DNA from: Sycobia sp. Sy_11
Lineage: Eukaryota; Arthropoda; Insecta; Hymenoptera; Epichrysomallidae
Reading direction: 5' to 3'
Length of the DNA: 64,000 bases
Assembly: GCA_018907035.1 (NCBI GenBank)
Contig: JACCIC010000123.1
Location: 806,001-870,000 of the forward strand
The position numbers were made by a program, and so were the translations under genes. The notes under the pieces are model-generated. The model saw nothing but the letters and a program-made list of their open reading frames with translations. It had not been told where the DNA came from and did no database searches. Positions 1 to 12,090 of the stretch are shown piece after piece; the stretch's first letter is position 1; each line of letters begins with the position of its first letter.

Positions 1-3000
1 AGTATTTCCGCATGCACGTAATTGCTAGAAAGAAATTCTGTCTTTTAATGCTGTTTGGTTACTTAACTCCTAATAATTAGACGCTTATTTTTGGAAAATA
101 ATTTTTGAAAGTCTTATAAAAGAGAGCTTTTTACCATTGCTGTAAAAGTATATGTTAAAAAATATAAATAAATACTAAATATAAGGTAATTTAAATAACT
201 CTTTGAATCCAGTAAAATAAAATTTTTTAAAAATCTAATTCATAATACAAGTTAAAAATAAGAATTCTATATCTATTCTTTTATAAAAATAGAGATTATA
301 AGAGGTACTTTGTTTTAAGCTCGTCAAACTTGAAAAGCTACTACTGTAATTTCACGTTGTTCGCAAAGCACTCAAATACTGGAGTGTAATAAAAGTATCT
401 TTCTCTCTGGCTCCTCGCTTTCTCTCCAGCTGCGAAACTCACTCGATTTCACGAAGCGAAAAATCCTTTCAGGGCACGCACTACAACAAGAGGCAAAAAG
501 CTTGAGAAAACTTTCGAAAATATTTAGCTGTATTGCGGCCTTATTATACCAAAATAATACAAAAAAAGTTAGTGTAGTTGTGACTCTATCTGGAAGAGTC
601 TAAGCGCAAATTTATCATAACATCAGAACTTCATTCAAAACATTTGTTAATATATCTTTTATATTTGTTTTAAAATGCTTTACATATTTTGAAAATCGAA
701 TTTTTTTTATCATTAGTTTTTCAGCAGAGATATATTTTTTTTTCCAATTTCTTATATCAATATAACAGTGCGTATTTTAATACAGTTTTCAGTTCGAAAA
801 TATTATTACAATTATTAAATTACTGTTTACATTTCGTTCTCCCCAATAAATTAACATAAAATTTGAAATTCAAAGAAAAGCAGTTGAAAGTTTATTTTAT
901 AATGGTCTAAATATTTTTTTAAATATCAAGAATAAATTTTTAAAATATAAAATCTATACTGTTAAAAACTGGATTGATTAATATAATCGATTAAAAGATA
1001 TAATTTTGATATAATCTTTACAAAAATTTTTAACTGTAAGTATACTCAAGTGGAAATAAAATTATTTTAATATATACATTTCTGAGCTTTAATACGATCA
1101 ATCCTGGTTTAATTTTTACTAATTGTGCAAAATATAATATTTGACTTTTTTTAATTTTAAGTAGAATGCAAAAAATGGCGTAATTTTAAGTTTTAATTTT
1201 AAATTTTAAATTTTAAACAAGTTCTTAATTTCAATATTCACGTAGTCAAAGTAGTCAATTTTCATTTGAGCTTGAACAGGATAAAATTATTTAACTCTTT
1301 AAATTGGGAAAATTGAACAAGAACTGGACAAGACCTGATCAAAAACGTCTCAATACTAATCAGGAATACTTCTATTTGTTATAAATAAGTAATCAATACA
1401 TAATAACTGGCCTTTTACAGTTTTTAAATCTCAATTTAATTTTAATTGATAATATGTAATTTGTGTAAATGCAGATACAAAATAATGATTTATGAAAATA
1501 TAGAAAATTTGATTAATATAATAAAAATGTTCTCAGGTTCTATCAGGGTGCACAATATAGGGATAAAAAACTTATTTAATGTGTAACAAACTTTTTATAG
1601 AAATAAATATACAAATTTTATATTTCTTACTATTTTTCAAATTTAAATATATCTAATTTTTAAGACTTAAACTTTATATTGTGTTTCATTGAAAGCGTTT
1701 TTCTTAGAATTATATAAAACTTTATATTTGTATTGTAAGGAAAATAATTCCTTTATAAAGATCGTATAGATCCGAAAAGTACTTCTTATTGTATAAGTAA
1801 AAAGATCCAAGTAAAATTTTAATTGCTATACCGATGAATACGTATAGAACGATATTATATCGTATCCTATAAAAGTAAATGCTCTTCAAAGCTCAGCTAT
1901 TATGTAAATAATACTTTATATGAATAAGTATTTTAGCACAAAGCCGTAAATACCAAGCCTTTATATCATTTTATATGCAGCCGTAAATATTTGAGTGTTA
2001 AATTAATATTCCAATTACTGAAATTTTGTGCGCATACTCGGTAATATTGTTTTCGCCGATTTCAAAAGTCCAATCAAATTCTCATATACACATCATGCAT
2101 ACAAAAAGCGCACAGTTTTCCTCAAATGGTCGGAGGCGAAAAAAAACAAGCGTCGGAAATTGCGAATGGAGTTGTAAATCTCTTTTAGACCAAGCACATG
2201 TCCCGTCGAGAGCTCTTGGCACAGAACGAAGAATATGACGGGCGAAAGGCGGGTAAAGGGTGGCGTGAGATGTTCTGTTCCTCGGAAAAGATACGATTTA
2301 GATCCGCTCATGATTAATTTCAGAGATGGCGATGACAAGGAAGGGAATATTACCGTATATACGTAGAAATTCTCTCTCGACCATACTTCTCTTACCCGTT
2401 TTTAACGAGCGTTTGATCGAGATGCGTTTACGTATGTATATATCAAGAAGTGGGAGTAAGAGAGAGAAGAATCATGGCCACTTACGGCAAAATCCGAAAG
2501 ACACATCAGGATCCGATTCAATCGTACACGGTCACAGGAAAAAAGCACGTCGTGAAAAAGCCACAATCAAAGATAATAATTGTATAATAAATGCGTTTTT
2601 ATAGTATTTTTAAATGTTAAAAAATGGATTGCGTATAAATACTTTAATGTCTGTCATATAATGACATTAAATAATGCAAAACTCTGGAAAATACATATTT
2701 TTTACTAGATGTAAATAAGTACTAAATGTCTCGGTGTCGACAAACAAATTTTTTGTCTTTTGATCTTGATCTTTACAAACATTTAAGAATTATAAGAAAT
2801 TACTAATTGATTACTATTTTATATACTTAAATCAATCTTTATTTGAAAGCTGCTTCGAAAAATACTTCACATAATAAACTCAATATACATGAATCATAAT
2901 TTTCTTTACTATTCCAATCAAAGCATTCAAATAAAATGCAACAAATGTTGTTTAACAAATGAGTTTTCTTATACCATATACTATATGCAGATGTAATGGA

Positions 3001-4200
3001 TTTTCAAATATCTTTTTACAATTAAAATTTATTACGTCGAAGACTTAGATGCGCAAAGCCGCCCGCTTGCTCTTTCAGATTTGATAGTCTTTAGTAAATG
3101 ATAGATAAAGTGATCATTTATGCCTAGGACAGAATGATTAAAATTTCCAATGAAGGTTTAAAATCTATGATCAGTAGCAGTAATAATTCTCGCATGGTAA
3201 AGAATTTTCGACATCATGGATGCTAATTTGGAGAAAATCTCATCCTTAATTTCACTCTATAAATACATCAGCAATTTTACTTTTCATTGAGAAACTTATT
3301 TGTGAGTGTATTTTAACATTAAGTAAGTTTAACTGAGATTCAGCTTAGAAATCGAATAAAAACAACGTGTATTTAAATTGTACATTTAACCGTGCTACAA
3401 ACTACTCAAATATTTCTAGTTTTTTTTATCCCATATATAAGAAGTAAAATGTCATTTGGAGTTAAGTTTAGGATTCAAAGATCACGATCAAAATTTTCAA
3501 AGAAAATATATTTTGTATAATTAATAGGAATTAAAAATGTTATATACAAACGAGATATTTATAAAAAAAATTTGTGCAATAATTACCAAAAAAATCAAAA
3601 TATATTGAAAACGATAATTTCTTTTAGTTAAACATACTTATATTTATTTCTATAATTTATTATTAAATTAATTCCATTTTTAGAAACATCCGTATCGTTA
3701 ACTTATCTACTATCGAGATAAAGATTACAAGTCTAATAGTGAAATGAATCGTAAACTCTATTGATTACGATTATTCTTCCAAGTAATGGACCTATGTTTA
3801 CCAAACGTTGTTAAGATATTAAAATGCAGTTATAGAAATTAGCGTAAAAAGCAAAGCTTATATGGCTATTTTTTTCTCCATCCGTCGAAAATACTCTACA
3901 GTCAACATATATATAATCTGACTGTAATGTTTATTTACTTTGCCCGTTAAAACGACTATAATGGAACTGGTTTTCTTTTTATATTTTCATATAATGATGC
4001 TCAATATTTTTAATTATTGAAATCGTGAACTTCCCGGGAATAATTAAAAATCTACATCAGTATTGTTTTCTGCTGACGAAATAACTATTAATATGGTGTA
4101 TATATTCAAATTAAATGCATGCATAAACTTTTGAAAGTACTTTGGCTTGCATATATATAGGTATATAGTATATACTTCCCAAAACCCACGTCATTTTGCG
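1..4200. other. AT-rich stretch without a recognised gene
   Basis: Both strands were read; only short, low-complexity or unrecognisable ORFs are present. A slightly GC-richer patch at about 2090-2350 contains a pyrimidine-rich stretch ending in an AG (about 2321-2323) that could be a splice acceptor, but the 92-codon frame after it (2326-2604) matches nothing I recognise and is basic and low in complexity. Nothing else is supportable. Confidence 0.5.
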
Positions 4201-4209
4201 CCCTGAGCA

Positions 4210-4247
4210 TATATAAACTTTGTATTGAACGCTATTTTCTTCAGTCT
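4210..4247 (+). promoter_or_regulatory. candidate TATA plus initiator core promoter
   Basis: TATATAAA lies at 4210-4217 and an arthropod-type initiator TCAGT at 4241-4245. The TATAAA start (4212) is 31 bp upstream of the initiator A (4243), the spacing expected for RNA polymerase II. A CT microsatellite and GC-richer sequence follow, as in many insect 5' leaders. No coding exon downstream could be recognised, so the transcript is hypothetical. A chance match in AT-rich DNA is the main alternative. Confidence 0.35.
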
Positions 4248-4315
4248 TTACTTTAGGGAAAAACTACGACTACATTCTCCGGAGTACGATCGATTTCCTT
4301 CGGTGTGACTCCGCT

Positions 4316-4318
<3 letters not shown>

Positions 4319-4362
<44 letters not shown>
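4319..4362. repeat. (CT)22 microsatellite
   Basis: Uninterrupted CT dinucleotides over 44 bp, about 75 bp downstream of the candidate initiator. CT/GA tracts are common in insect promoter-proximal DNA and can bind GAGA-type factors; that role is inference. Confidence 0.95.
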
Positions 4363-4365
<3 letters not shown>

Positions 4366-5685
4366 TTGCTCTCTCATGCTTCCTTCGCAACGTTCCTTAG
4401 TGAGCTTGTTAACTACGAGATTGCAACGAACTAAAAACTACTCAACTATACTATAAATTTGCAAATGTACGGTTATCTGTGAGAAGAGATTCGGGAGGAG
4501 TATAGCAGAAAGAAATGGTAAAAAAATGTTTAACGCACTGAGTGCGAGGCCGCGCTGTCAAGTGTGCCAGGAAACTTGATGAAAGAAAGCACATTAATTG
4601 AGCGTCGTGAGAGTTATAACCTACAAAAACACCTCGAGGGAGAGTCAGTGAAAGATGTGGAGAGGGGGGCGGGCGGAAGAAAAATTATTAGGAAGTCGAC
4701 GTGGCTCGCTCTCTGTCTTTCTCCATCGCTTCATACCATTATATACAAATATTTTCATAGAACTATACCTATATATACGCGCACAACGCGCTCCGCAAAA
4801 AGGAGTCGCAAGACTCGCAGAGCATTAAAGGGAACGCAAAAGTTTAGGGAGCACGAGGTGCGTTATCATGTGTTTACCTCCACTTCTTCGCTCCGCTGTT
4901 ACCGTGCCACAACAGTGGAGAACGAGTCCACTATAATCCGCTGTCGTTCGTTGTTATTGTCCCCTCTTGCCTGAAATATTCATTTATTCGCAGATCGGGC
5001 TTGAACACATGCTCAATTTCTCATCGGCGAACGGCTTGCGCACACTCACGCACTGATGCATATATAGCGTATAAAACTAATGCACTTCGCGACGCATATA
5101 CCTAATCACCAGCATGTATTATCCAAGCACAGCCCACGTATATATACGTATGTATAATGTACTGCTCACCTCCCTACCACTCACTCACACACAATCTCTC
5201 TCTCTCTCTCTTTCTTGTACTTCTTATCGGCTGTTGTCGCTGCTGGCACACTACTGTCACCGTGATCTCTCTCTCTCTTTCTCTCTCTTCTTTAAAGCGC
5301 GCCTCCTTTAGCCTCAGGGTTGCTCCGCCACCCGTCGCACTGCACGAACCTCTTGCGACAATATTTATATTCGGGTGCTAGTGCGAGAGGAGAGGTAGTA
5401 AGGGGGAGAGGAGAGAGAATAAGAGAATCGAACCGACGGCGACGCTCAATCGCACAGCTCGCACGGTGTGGACAGACCTCAATCCTCACTGTTATCCCGT
5501 TGTTTTCTCGTCTCCTTTTACTCTCTTCTGATACTTCGCGGCTTTCTCTATCTTCATCGACGAAACGGTGAAGAACACTCGTTTTTCTCTCGCGAATAAT
5601 GCAGCGCGACAGCGCCTCGGAAGAGCAAGAGAGACGGAGACCGAAAAAGCACGCAGCACGTCACTTTTTTCTCTCCTCTGCGTGA

Positions 5686-5772
<87 letters not shown>

Positions 5773-6300
5773 ACACAATTGTACGATGTTTCGTCGATTC
5801 ACACTACTTGTCGTTAACACGCATGTATATTAAATGCACACGCGCACACCTACACACACCCAACAAGTACCATGCACAGCCGAAACTATACCGCGCATGC
5901 AACTCGTAAATTCCGATCTTCGATAATGTACTCCTGCTCGCGGCTGTACTTTTCGGAAAGCTGTACGGCAAGACGAAAAATCGGGCGAGTGGGCCACGGC
6001 TGCGGGAGCTACGCGGTAGCTCAACGACACGTCCCTGCCCTTTTACTTCGTCGCTCACTCAGCTCGGCTACTCCGCTGCTTCTCTGGCTGGCCCATCGGC
6101 GTATCGGCCATTTTCCGCCAGAGCGCAGGCCATCGGTGGCGCCACTGCCGAGAGCCTGTGGTCGAAACCCGAACCCGCTAATCCAACGAGCACACGAGAT
6201 GCCAGTAGGGCGTTGGCTTATTCAGCATAAACGCCAATACCTATTTTACCGCCCGGTAGCAAATAGCAATATACCTCGACCGCGTATATAATACTCTCCG
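4363..6300. other. GC-richer block, possible 5' leader or first exon
   Basis: Base composition rises clearly compared with the flanks. CT-rich runs occur at 5190-5300. A donor-like GTGAGT is at 5682-5687, just before a TA microsatellite. Several overlapping ORFs of 60-139 codons exist on both strands, but none resembles a known protein and most read through simple repeats, so none is called as a gene. The block would suit an untranslated first exon of a gene lying outside the recognisable part of the window, or a repeat I cannot name. Confidence 0.3.
5687..5769. repeat. (TA)n microsatellite
   Basis: TA dinucleotides over about 83 bp with one CA interruption. The tyrosine/isoleucine-rich ORFs crossing it on both strands are artefacts of the repeat. 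Confidence 0.95.
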
Positions 6301-6494
6301 GATAACCTAGTGAAACCCCAGATAACATATCGAGTAAATAAGTATTGGCCGGTATCCTACAAGTTTCTGGTAAAAATTTCAAGCAAAACTTGCCGACGCA
6401 TTGCAGGTGTCAATTGTTGTTACTGTCTTGCCAATAATGTTATGAGCTTTTAATGGATGTTACTAAATAGCTTACATTCGTTTCATATACGCGC

Positions 6495-6498
<4 letters not shown>

Positions 6499-6565
<67 letters not shown>
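6499..6565. repeat. (AG)n microsatellite
   Basis: About 33 uninterrupted AG units. The leucine/serine-rich minus-strand ORF over it is a repeat artefact. Confidence 0.95.
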
Positions 6566-6567
<2 letters not shown>

Positions 6568-6592
6568 AATGATTAAAAATTAAATACATTAA

Positions 6593-6870
6593 TATATTAA
6601 AAATAAAAATACAGAATATTATGAACCCGTCATACACATATAAGCACTGTTCAGTAATTGATTACATAATAATTATTAATTAAATTAATCGATTAATTAA
6701 GTTATTGAATATAAATAAATATGAACAATTAATGATAATACATATTAAATGAAAGAATATGATTATAAATTATAGATATAATATTTTTTCAAACTATATA
6801 TATATATATATACATTTACGAATTATGATAACTTATATTCTAACCGTAAAATATAAATAATATATATTAC
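6593..6870 (+). repeat. diverged dispersed repeat, copy 1
   Basis: This AT-rich block aligns over roughly 280 bp with 33375-33685 in the same orientation. Shared landmarks in order are an AAATAAAAATACAGA motif, a CATA..ATATAAG..CT motif, a TTAATCGATTA motif, an ACATTAAATGAAAGA-like motif, and a (TA)n tract followed by an ACAAATTAT-like stretch. No coding capacity is seen and the family is unknown. Confidence 0.5.
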
Positions 6871-7490
6871 TTTTTTTTATAAATTTGTCGCTTGAACAAC
6901 AATTATGTAACAGTATAAATATATGCAGTGTACTTTAAAATTCTGTATTTAAATTTTTATGTTTATGTAAAATACCAAAAGTGTGATGATGAAAATAATG
7001 ATTTGATGGAAGAAGTAAAGTCCATCAAAATACATCGAAAGCCCGTGCATTAGCTAGATAACAGTGCGTGCTAAGCTTACGCGCGCCTGCATCATTTACC
7101 ATTTATTTGCGTTGTGATTGCGCAAGTGCATTTGGCAAGCAATGAAAAATTGAATTATTACCGATAAACAAGTTGCTTGAAATAACAAGCACAAAATGTT
7201 CAATATATGCTAGAAATATGCAGGGGCGAATAGCTTCTAAAAAAAATTTATTATAAGTTATTAATATAATGTACGTACATTCGATGTACTTTCATAGACT
7301 TTCCTTTTTTCCATCTAATAATTATATTCATCATCACACTTTTGGTGTTTTACACACATATATAAATTTAGATTAAGTAAAAATTTAAATGCACAATTTT
7401 AAAGAACACTGCATTTGTTTATAATGTTACATAATTGTTTTTCGAGCAACAATTTTATATGAAAAAGTAATAGAATTTTAAGGTTATAAT
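6840..7490. repeat. long imperfect inverted repeat, about 200-bp arms
   Basis: The left arm (about 6840-7045) and the reverse complement of the right arm (about 7270-7490) share ordered matches. These include CAATTATGTAACA, TTTAAATTTTTA, ACCAAAAGTGTGATGATGAA, and a GATGGAA..AAAGTC block ending in ACATCGA. The spacer is about 225 bp. No transposase, terminal motif or target duplication was identified. It could be an old foldback element or an inverted duplication. Confidence 0.6.
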
Positions 7491-7499
7491 ATATGGGTG

Positions 7500-9020
7500 T
7501 TGTTATTTATTGGTATTGCGAATGCAAGAATAATTTTCCTTGTAATTAGATGCATATTTAATCAATCAGTAATAACAATATATGTTAATTTAATTCTAAT
7601 ATAAAAAATTCTAGAAAAGCAACTGATAAATACAAGTTTAATAAAATTAAATATTCTACATTTATCAATTAAAAATAACGTATAAATATAAATTAAATTA
7701 TAGAGATAAAATTTATTGGCTTTTTATGTATCTTGTTCTGTACGTTCTTAATTCGTCCCGATGCGGTGACAGTGGCAGGTTGCATAAAAACAACTTTTTT
7801 AATTTTTTAGAAACTTTTTATACTTTTTTTACTTTTTCATCTAAAAGATATGATGTATAGAAATTCAAACGGTCTGTACAAATTACGAAAGAATGTTGAA
7901 AAGTATCCCGAAAACAGTAAGTCGAATCTGGTCGGGTTTTAGAATCTCGAGCACAAGAAAGATAGAATATCAATAATTAAAAGTTTTTAAAGAACTTGTA
8001 TCTGAAAATAAAGCGTCGCGACTGTATTAAATAATTGAGCTAGAAATATATTTATATGAAATCATTCTTTAACAAATCATAAACCAATTTGCATTTGACA
8101 TTTTATAATAGTATGGAATTTGGTATAGCTTCAATACGTAGAAATTAAGGATACCTATTTCAGGATTTTGCTTGAAAATTTTTTTTTGCAAATATAACAT
8201 GAAGTTGTCAAAATTTCGTAGATTTCTTCTAAAATCTTATACTTTAAATTGATTTGTTCAAAGTATATTGGTCGCATATATTTCGAACTTATTCAATTAG
8301 ACGTTACAATTTACTTTGTAATCTAATTTGAAAGTGAATTAAAAAAAATTTACATTGCTAAAATTTTTTTATATTTATAATTTAATTGTTGAAATAATTA
8401 TCACATGCCCGCCTCTTAATTGAAAGCGGTTTTGAAAAAACAATTTTAATCTCATAGTTTATTACTTTTAAAAATGATTTGACTATTGCATCAGAAGTTA
8501 TCAAATATTTTCAAAATATGTAAGTTTTGTAGCGCGCGGCCCATGCTAAACTCCCAATTCCCACACTAGTAGAAAAATTAACATTATATGTGATTGATTA
8601 AACCAATTAAAAAAATCTATAGATATTTAATCTTTACAGTATCGCCTGTATTCTTCATTCGATTATTTTAAAAATCTATTCTAAAAAATGTTGTATCTAT
8701 GTTAGATCAACAGTTATTAAATATGTAAGAACGCAGCATGCTGAACAAGTGTTAAAATTTCTAAGATGTTCCTATATATTTTTTTTTCAATTTTAATATT
8801 TATTATATTATATGACGGCTTGGATATGTTTATTGATTAGGCTTATGAGTAGGATGACTAAAAGGCTTGTTGAATTCTCAAAATTGATGGAGTCTATCAT
8901 CTGCAATTCGAGAAAAATTGATTTTCCTATTACTGGGAGATTGAGAACTGTAGCGTGGATCCTGAATCGGCACGCTGCATAACTTAAACGCGGAAATATT
9001 TAATAAATTTTGATCGAATA
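7500..9020. other. AT-rich stretch, nothing recognised
   Basis: There is no ORF of note, no repeat shared with the rest of the window that I could see, and no RNA gene. Confidence 0.4.
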
Positions 9021-9198
9021 GAGACACCATACGAGGTCAGATAATTAAATAATGCGACAAAATTAAAAATTTGAGTATATTTAAAAATTAAGGCACATCG
9101 CTGCGATCCCGTTCAAAATAGTCCCCTCCCGCAACTGTACACTTATTCCAGCGAGTTTTCCAGTTTTCGCAACAATTCTGAAACACTTCTTGTGGAAC

Positions 9199-10166
9199 TG
9201 TTTGCACGATACTGTCGAACGCCCGACCATGTATAAATATAGTCAATGCGCGTCCTTTTGTGCCAACACATGGCGAATTATAGGCGCTCGTTCGACCTAA
9301 GGCGCAAATATCGTTCATGGAGTAAGGCAGATCTATTTGAAGTCCAGGTAGTGCCTCTCCTCCGATCCTTTTTCTGTGGCACTTGGGTTATCAGAAAGCT
9401 AAGAAAGAAAATAGCAGATATTCTCTGTTGATCAACGACGCGTAGTAGTTCGTCTAGACGGTTGTCGCGTGTAGAAGTCATAGATTATTTTATTATTGTA
9501 ATTTTTGTTAACAATTTTAATATATTAATAATATTCATTATTTTATTGCGCGGCGTCGATTGAGATTGTAGCGTGTGTTATCTCTGTGTTAGCTTTGTGA
9601 CGCATCTGCGGGACGGAGTGCTTGGCTCTGGGGAGATTTCGCGTCGCAAATCTTTGAGCAACTTCCCGTGCGGCACGTTGTGCCCATTGGCCGTGTTTCA
9701 CGTCAAGGGCTGAACCCGTTCCTGAGACGTCAGGGCCGCGACACGGAGTACGAGGTACTTTGCAGAACGTTTCTCCCCCTTTCGACCTCGCTTGCCATAC
9801 GAGAGTACTCGTAATGTAGTGATTCGGTAGTAAAGTAGTAACTCGGGGCAACATTTCGTTGCGTTAGAGATCTCCATATTGTAACGCATTGCTTTCTAAA
9901 ATAAGTGCGATCTATGTATTTTATAAGTCGGTTAATACGTATCGAGATATTGTATGTTAGATTACCGTATATGTGTGCTTTTTTATTTTGACTATTCCGT
10001 ACAATTTAGGCTTTTTCCCCCACTCACTGAGTGGAGGTTTTTTATACCTCGCGGTTTTAAATAAAGCCTATTTTAATTTTAATATTATCTTTGAATTTAT
10101 TGTTTCCCGCACCGAAAACGTATTCCTGTCGAAACTCCAATTTTAGTTTTAGATATTATGTGAACA
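9199..10166 (+). mobile_element. solo LTR inside mariner A
   Basis: The insert begins TGTTTGCACG and ends GTGAACA (TG...CA). It is flanked by a 5-bp near-duplication, GGAAC (9194-9198) and GGGAC (10167-10171). The related mariner copy at 49.5 kb runs across this point without the insert (CTTCTTGTGAGACCACTCC), so it gives an empty-site comparison. An AATAAA lies near 10069 and a CCACTC-ACT-GAGTGG hairpin at about 10020. No internal retrotransposon sequence remains, as expected after LTR-LTR recombination. The family (BEL/Pao or Gypsy) is unknown, and the strand given is only the more likely reading from AATAAA. Confidence 0.7.
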
Positions 10167-10234
10167 GGGACCTCTCCGAGTACCCTCGTCACAGATTCTT
10201 GGATGTCTTTAATGGAGTCAAAATGTCGACCTTT

Positions 10235-10550
10235 GACGAATTTTTTCAAATGGGGGAATAGGAAAAAGTCGCAGGATGAAATTTCCAGTAAAGAAAGCGG
10301 TTGTGGTAACGTTGACGAATTTTTTCAAATGGGGGAATAGGAAAAAGTCGCAGGATGGAATGTCCGGTAAATAGAGTGGTTGTGATAACGTTGACGAATT
10401 TTTTCAAATGGGGGAATAGGAAAAAGTCGCAGGATGAAATTTCCAGTAAAGAAAGCGGTTGTGGTAACGTTGATGAATTTTTTCAAATGGGGGAATAGGA
10501 AAAAGTCGCAGGATGGAATGTCCGGTAAATAGAGTGGTTGTGGTAACGCT
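10235..10550 (+). repeat. 79-bp tandem repeat, 4 copies, ABAB pattern
   Basis: Units begin at 10235, 10314, 10393 and 10472, a period of exactly 79 bp. Units 1 and 3 share AAATTTCCAGTAAAGAAAGC and units 2 and 4 share GGAATGTCCGGTAAATAGAG. This implies duplication of one unit, divergence, then duplication of the 158-bp pair. The unit covers the transposase segment holding the third catalytic Asp. Confidence 0.9.
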
Positions 10551-11369
10551 GCGATGCCTTTAGACTCTAAAAACTGAGAGACACTGGCCGCACTGTGACA
10601 GGGAGCATTGTCGTGATGCAGAACCCAAGTCTTCGCGATCTCTAGACGCCCTCTAAGTACACTTTTTCGTAATTTTTCGAACACATTGCGATAGAATACT
10701 TGATTTACGGTTTCTCCAGGTGGTACCAACTCTTTATGAACCACCCTTTTGGTGTCAAAGAAGCAAATGAACATGGTTTCCGCTTTGGACTTGCTCATTC
10801 TCGCCTTTTTTGGTCTTGGTGCTCCCGGGGACAGCTAGGAGACAGGTAGCTTTGTCGTTTGGTATTGGGGTCATATTGAAAGAACCAATTTTAATCACCA
10901 GTGATAACTCGATTGAGAAGAGTAGGATCACTTTCAACCTGCTCGAGACAATCTTGACCGATGTTTATTTGGTGGACTTTTTGCTCATCTGCAAAGTTCT
11001 TGGATACCATCTTCGTGCACAGCTTTTTTCCTGGTGAAATATTCGGTCAACAACCTTCTAACTGTTTCCCGGTTAATATTCAACTGGTAAATAAAGTTTC
11101 TTAAGTAGTGTACAGTACGTTAAGTTTCTTACAAAATTTTATTGCGCACCGTTGTTTTAAATTTCTCTGTTCCATTTTCGTGACACGCACTGCTCGTGCG
11201 TTGTTACAAAACTCTAAACAGCTGGCGAAGAAATGATCGTACAAGGTCCATCAAGGTCTCAATCGATAGAGTAGGGCTCTACTATTACGGTGACGGAGTT
11301 ACAGATGTACAGTGTTACCACAGGCCGAGAAATAAAATCGGTCGCATTACTTAATTGTCTGACCTCGTA

Positions 11370-12090
11370 TTTTTTAACAATGGATTTTGTATATGAAAGA
11401 ATATAGAACACAATAATATTTATGACAATTGATTTCAGTTTGGTGCAGGTATGTTACAATTATTTAACAATTGCATTGTTTATACCTTTCAGTTTTTAGC
11501 TATAAACATTTTTTTAAAATTCGCTTTCAAACATTACATAATATTCATTCAAAGTATTCAAAATATTCATAACAAAGTATGTAAATGAAGAAAGTTCGGC
11601 ATAGATTCGATTAATATAATTTGAGAATCTATTTCAAGTATAAAAATTTTAGAGTAAATTGCGAATAATTTTCAAAATTCATGCGTGCATGGATATGTTC
11701 GAGAAAAAAAATTTTAATTAAAATCCAAAATAGGCCTTCATTAATTTTATATCGGGAAAATGTAAAAAATCCAGCCGATTTTAAAATATCGAGTTCTTTT
11801 CACGAAATTTGTGCAATTATTGCAAAAGAATTGCCCATACAGTCTTTTTGAAGACATTATACGAAATTAACTTGAAATAACAAAAGATCCTGATATAAAT
11901 ATATATGTATAGGGCAGTTAAAATATGTGAAAATTTTGCTATTTATGGAAACCTATATTGAAAAAGAAAGCTGTGACAACACAAACAAATTAATATAAAA
12001 AAAAATGTAATCCGATGAAACATTTCATATCGAAATCTGTCATTGATTATATCTTTATTTAATTGATAGAAAGTATAGTCGCTTCATACT
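11370..12090. other. AT-rich stretch, nothing recognised
   Basis: No gene, RNA or repeat could be supported between mariner A and the direct repeat at 12091. Confidence 0.4.

Larger units (their letters stand above)
9088..10937 (-). pseudogene. mariner A transposase, broken
   Basis: Minus-strand fragments of an IS630/Tc1/mariner transposase are scattered across several frames. The piece from 10798 to about 10530 contains HHDNAPCH (second catalytic Asp) and, 34 residues on, the third Asp in PSCDFFLF, fitting the DD34D pattern. The extreme C-terminus (FQNCCENWKTRWNKC, ending in ERDRSDVP) survives at 9088-9200 beyond the LTR. The 79-bp tandem repeat shifts frame at each copy, and the N-terminal third is largely missing. 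The product would be non-functional. Confidence 0.8.
9032..11367 (-). mobile_element. mariner-like element A, interrupted by a solo LTR
   Basis: The ends are inverted repeats: CGAGGTCAGATAATTAAATA on the left and, on the complementary strand at the right, CGAGGTCAGACAATTAAGTA. TA dinucleotides flank both sides (9030-9031 and 11368-11369). The element reads on the minus strand. It is 2.3 kb rather than the usual 1.3 kb because of a 968-bp LTR insertion near its 3' end and an internal tandem repeat. A second truncated copy lies at 49477-49812. Confidence 0.85.

Noticed and set aside
5492..5909. Tyrosine/isoleucine-rich ORFs on both strands
   Set aside because: Translations of the TA microsatellite.
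5872..6291. 139-codon ORF as first coding exon
   Set aside because: No recognisable domain, overlapped by similar-length ORFs on the other strand, composition explained by local GC content.
6440..6637. Leucine/serine-rich ORF
   Set aside because: Translation of the AG microsatellite.
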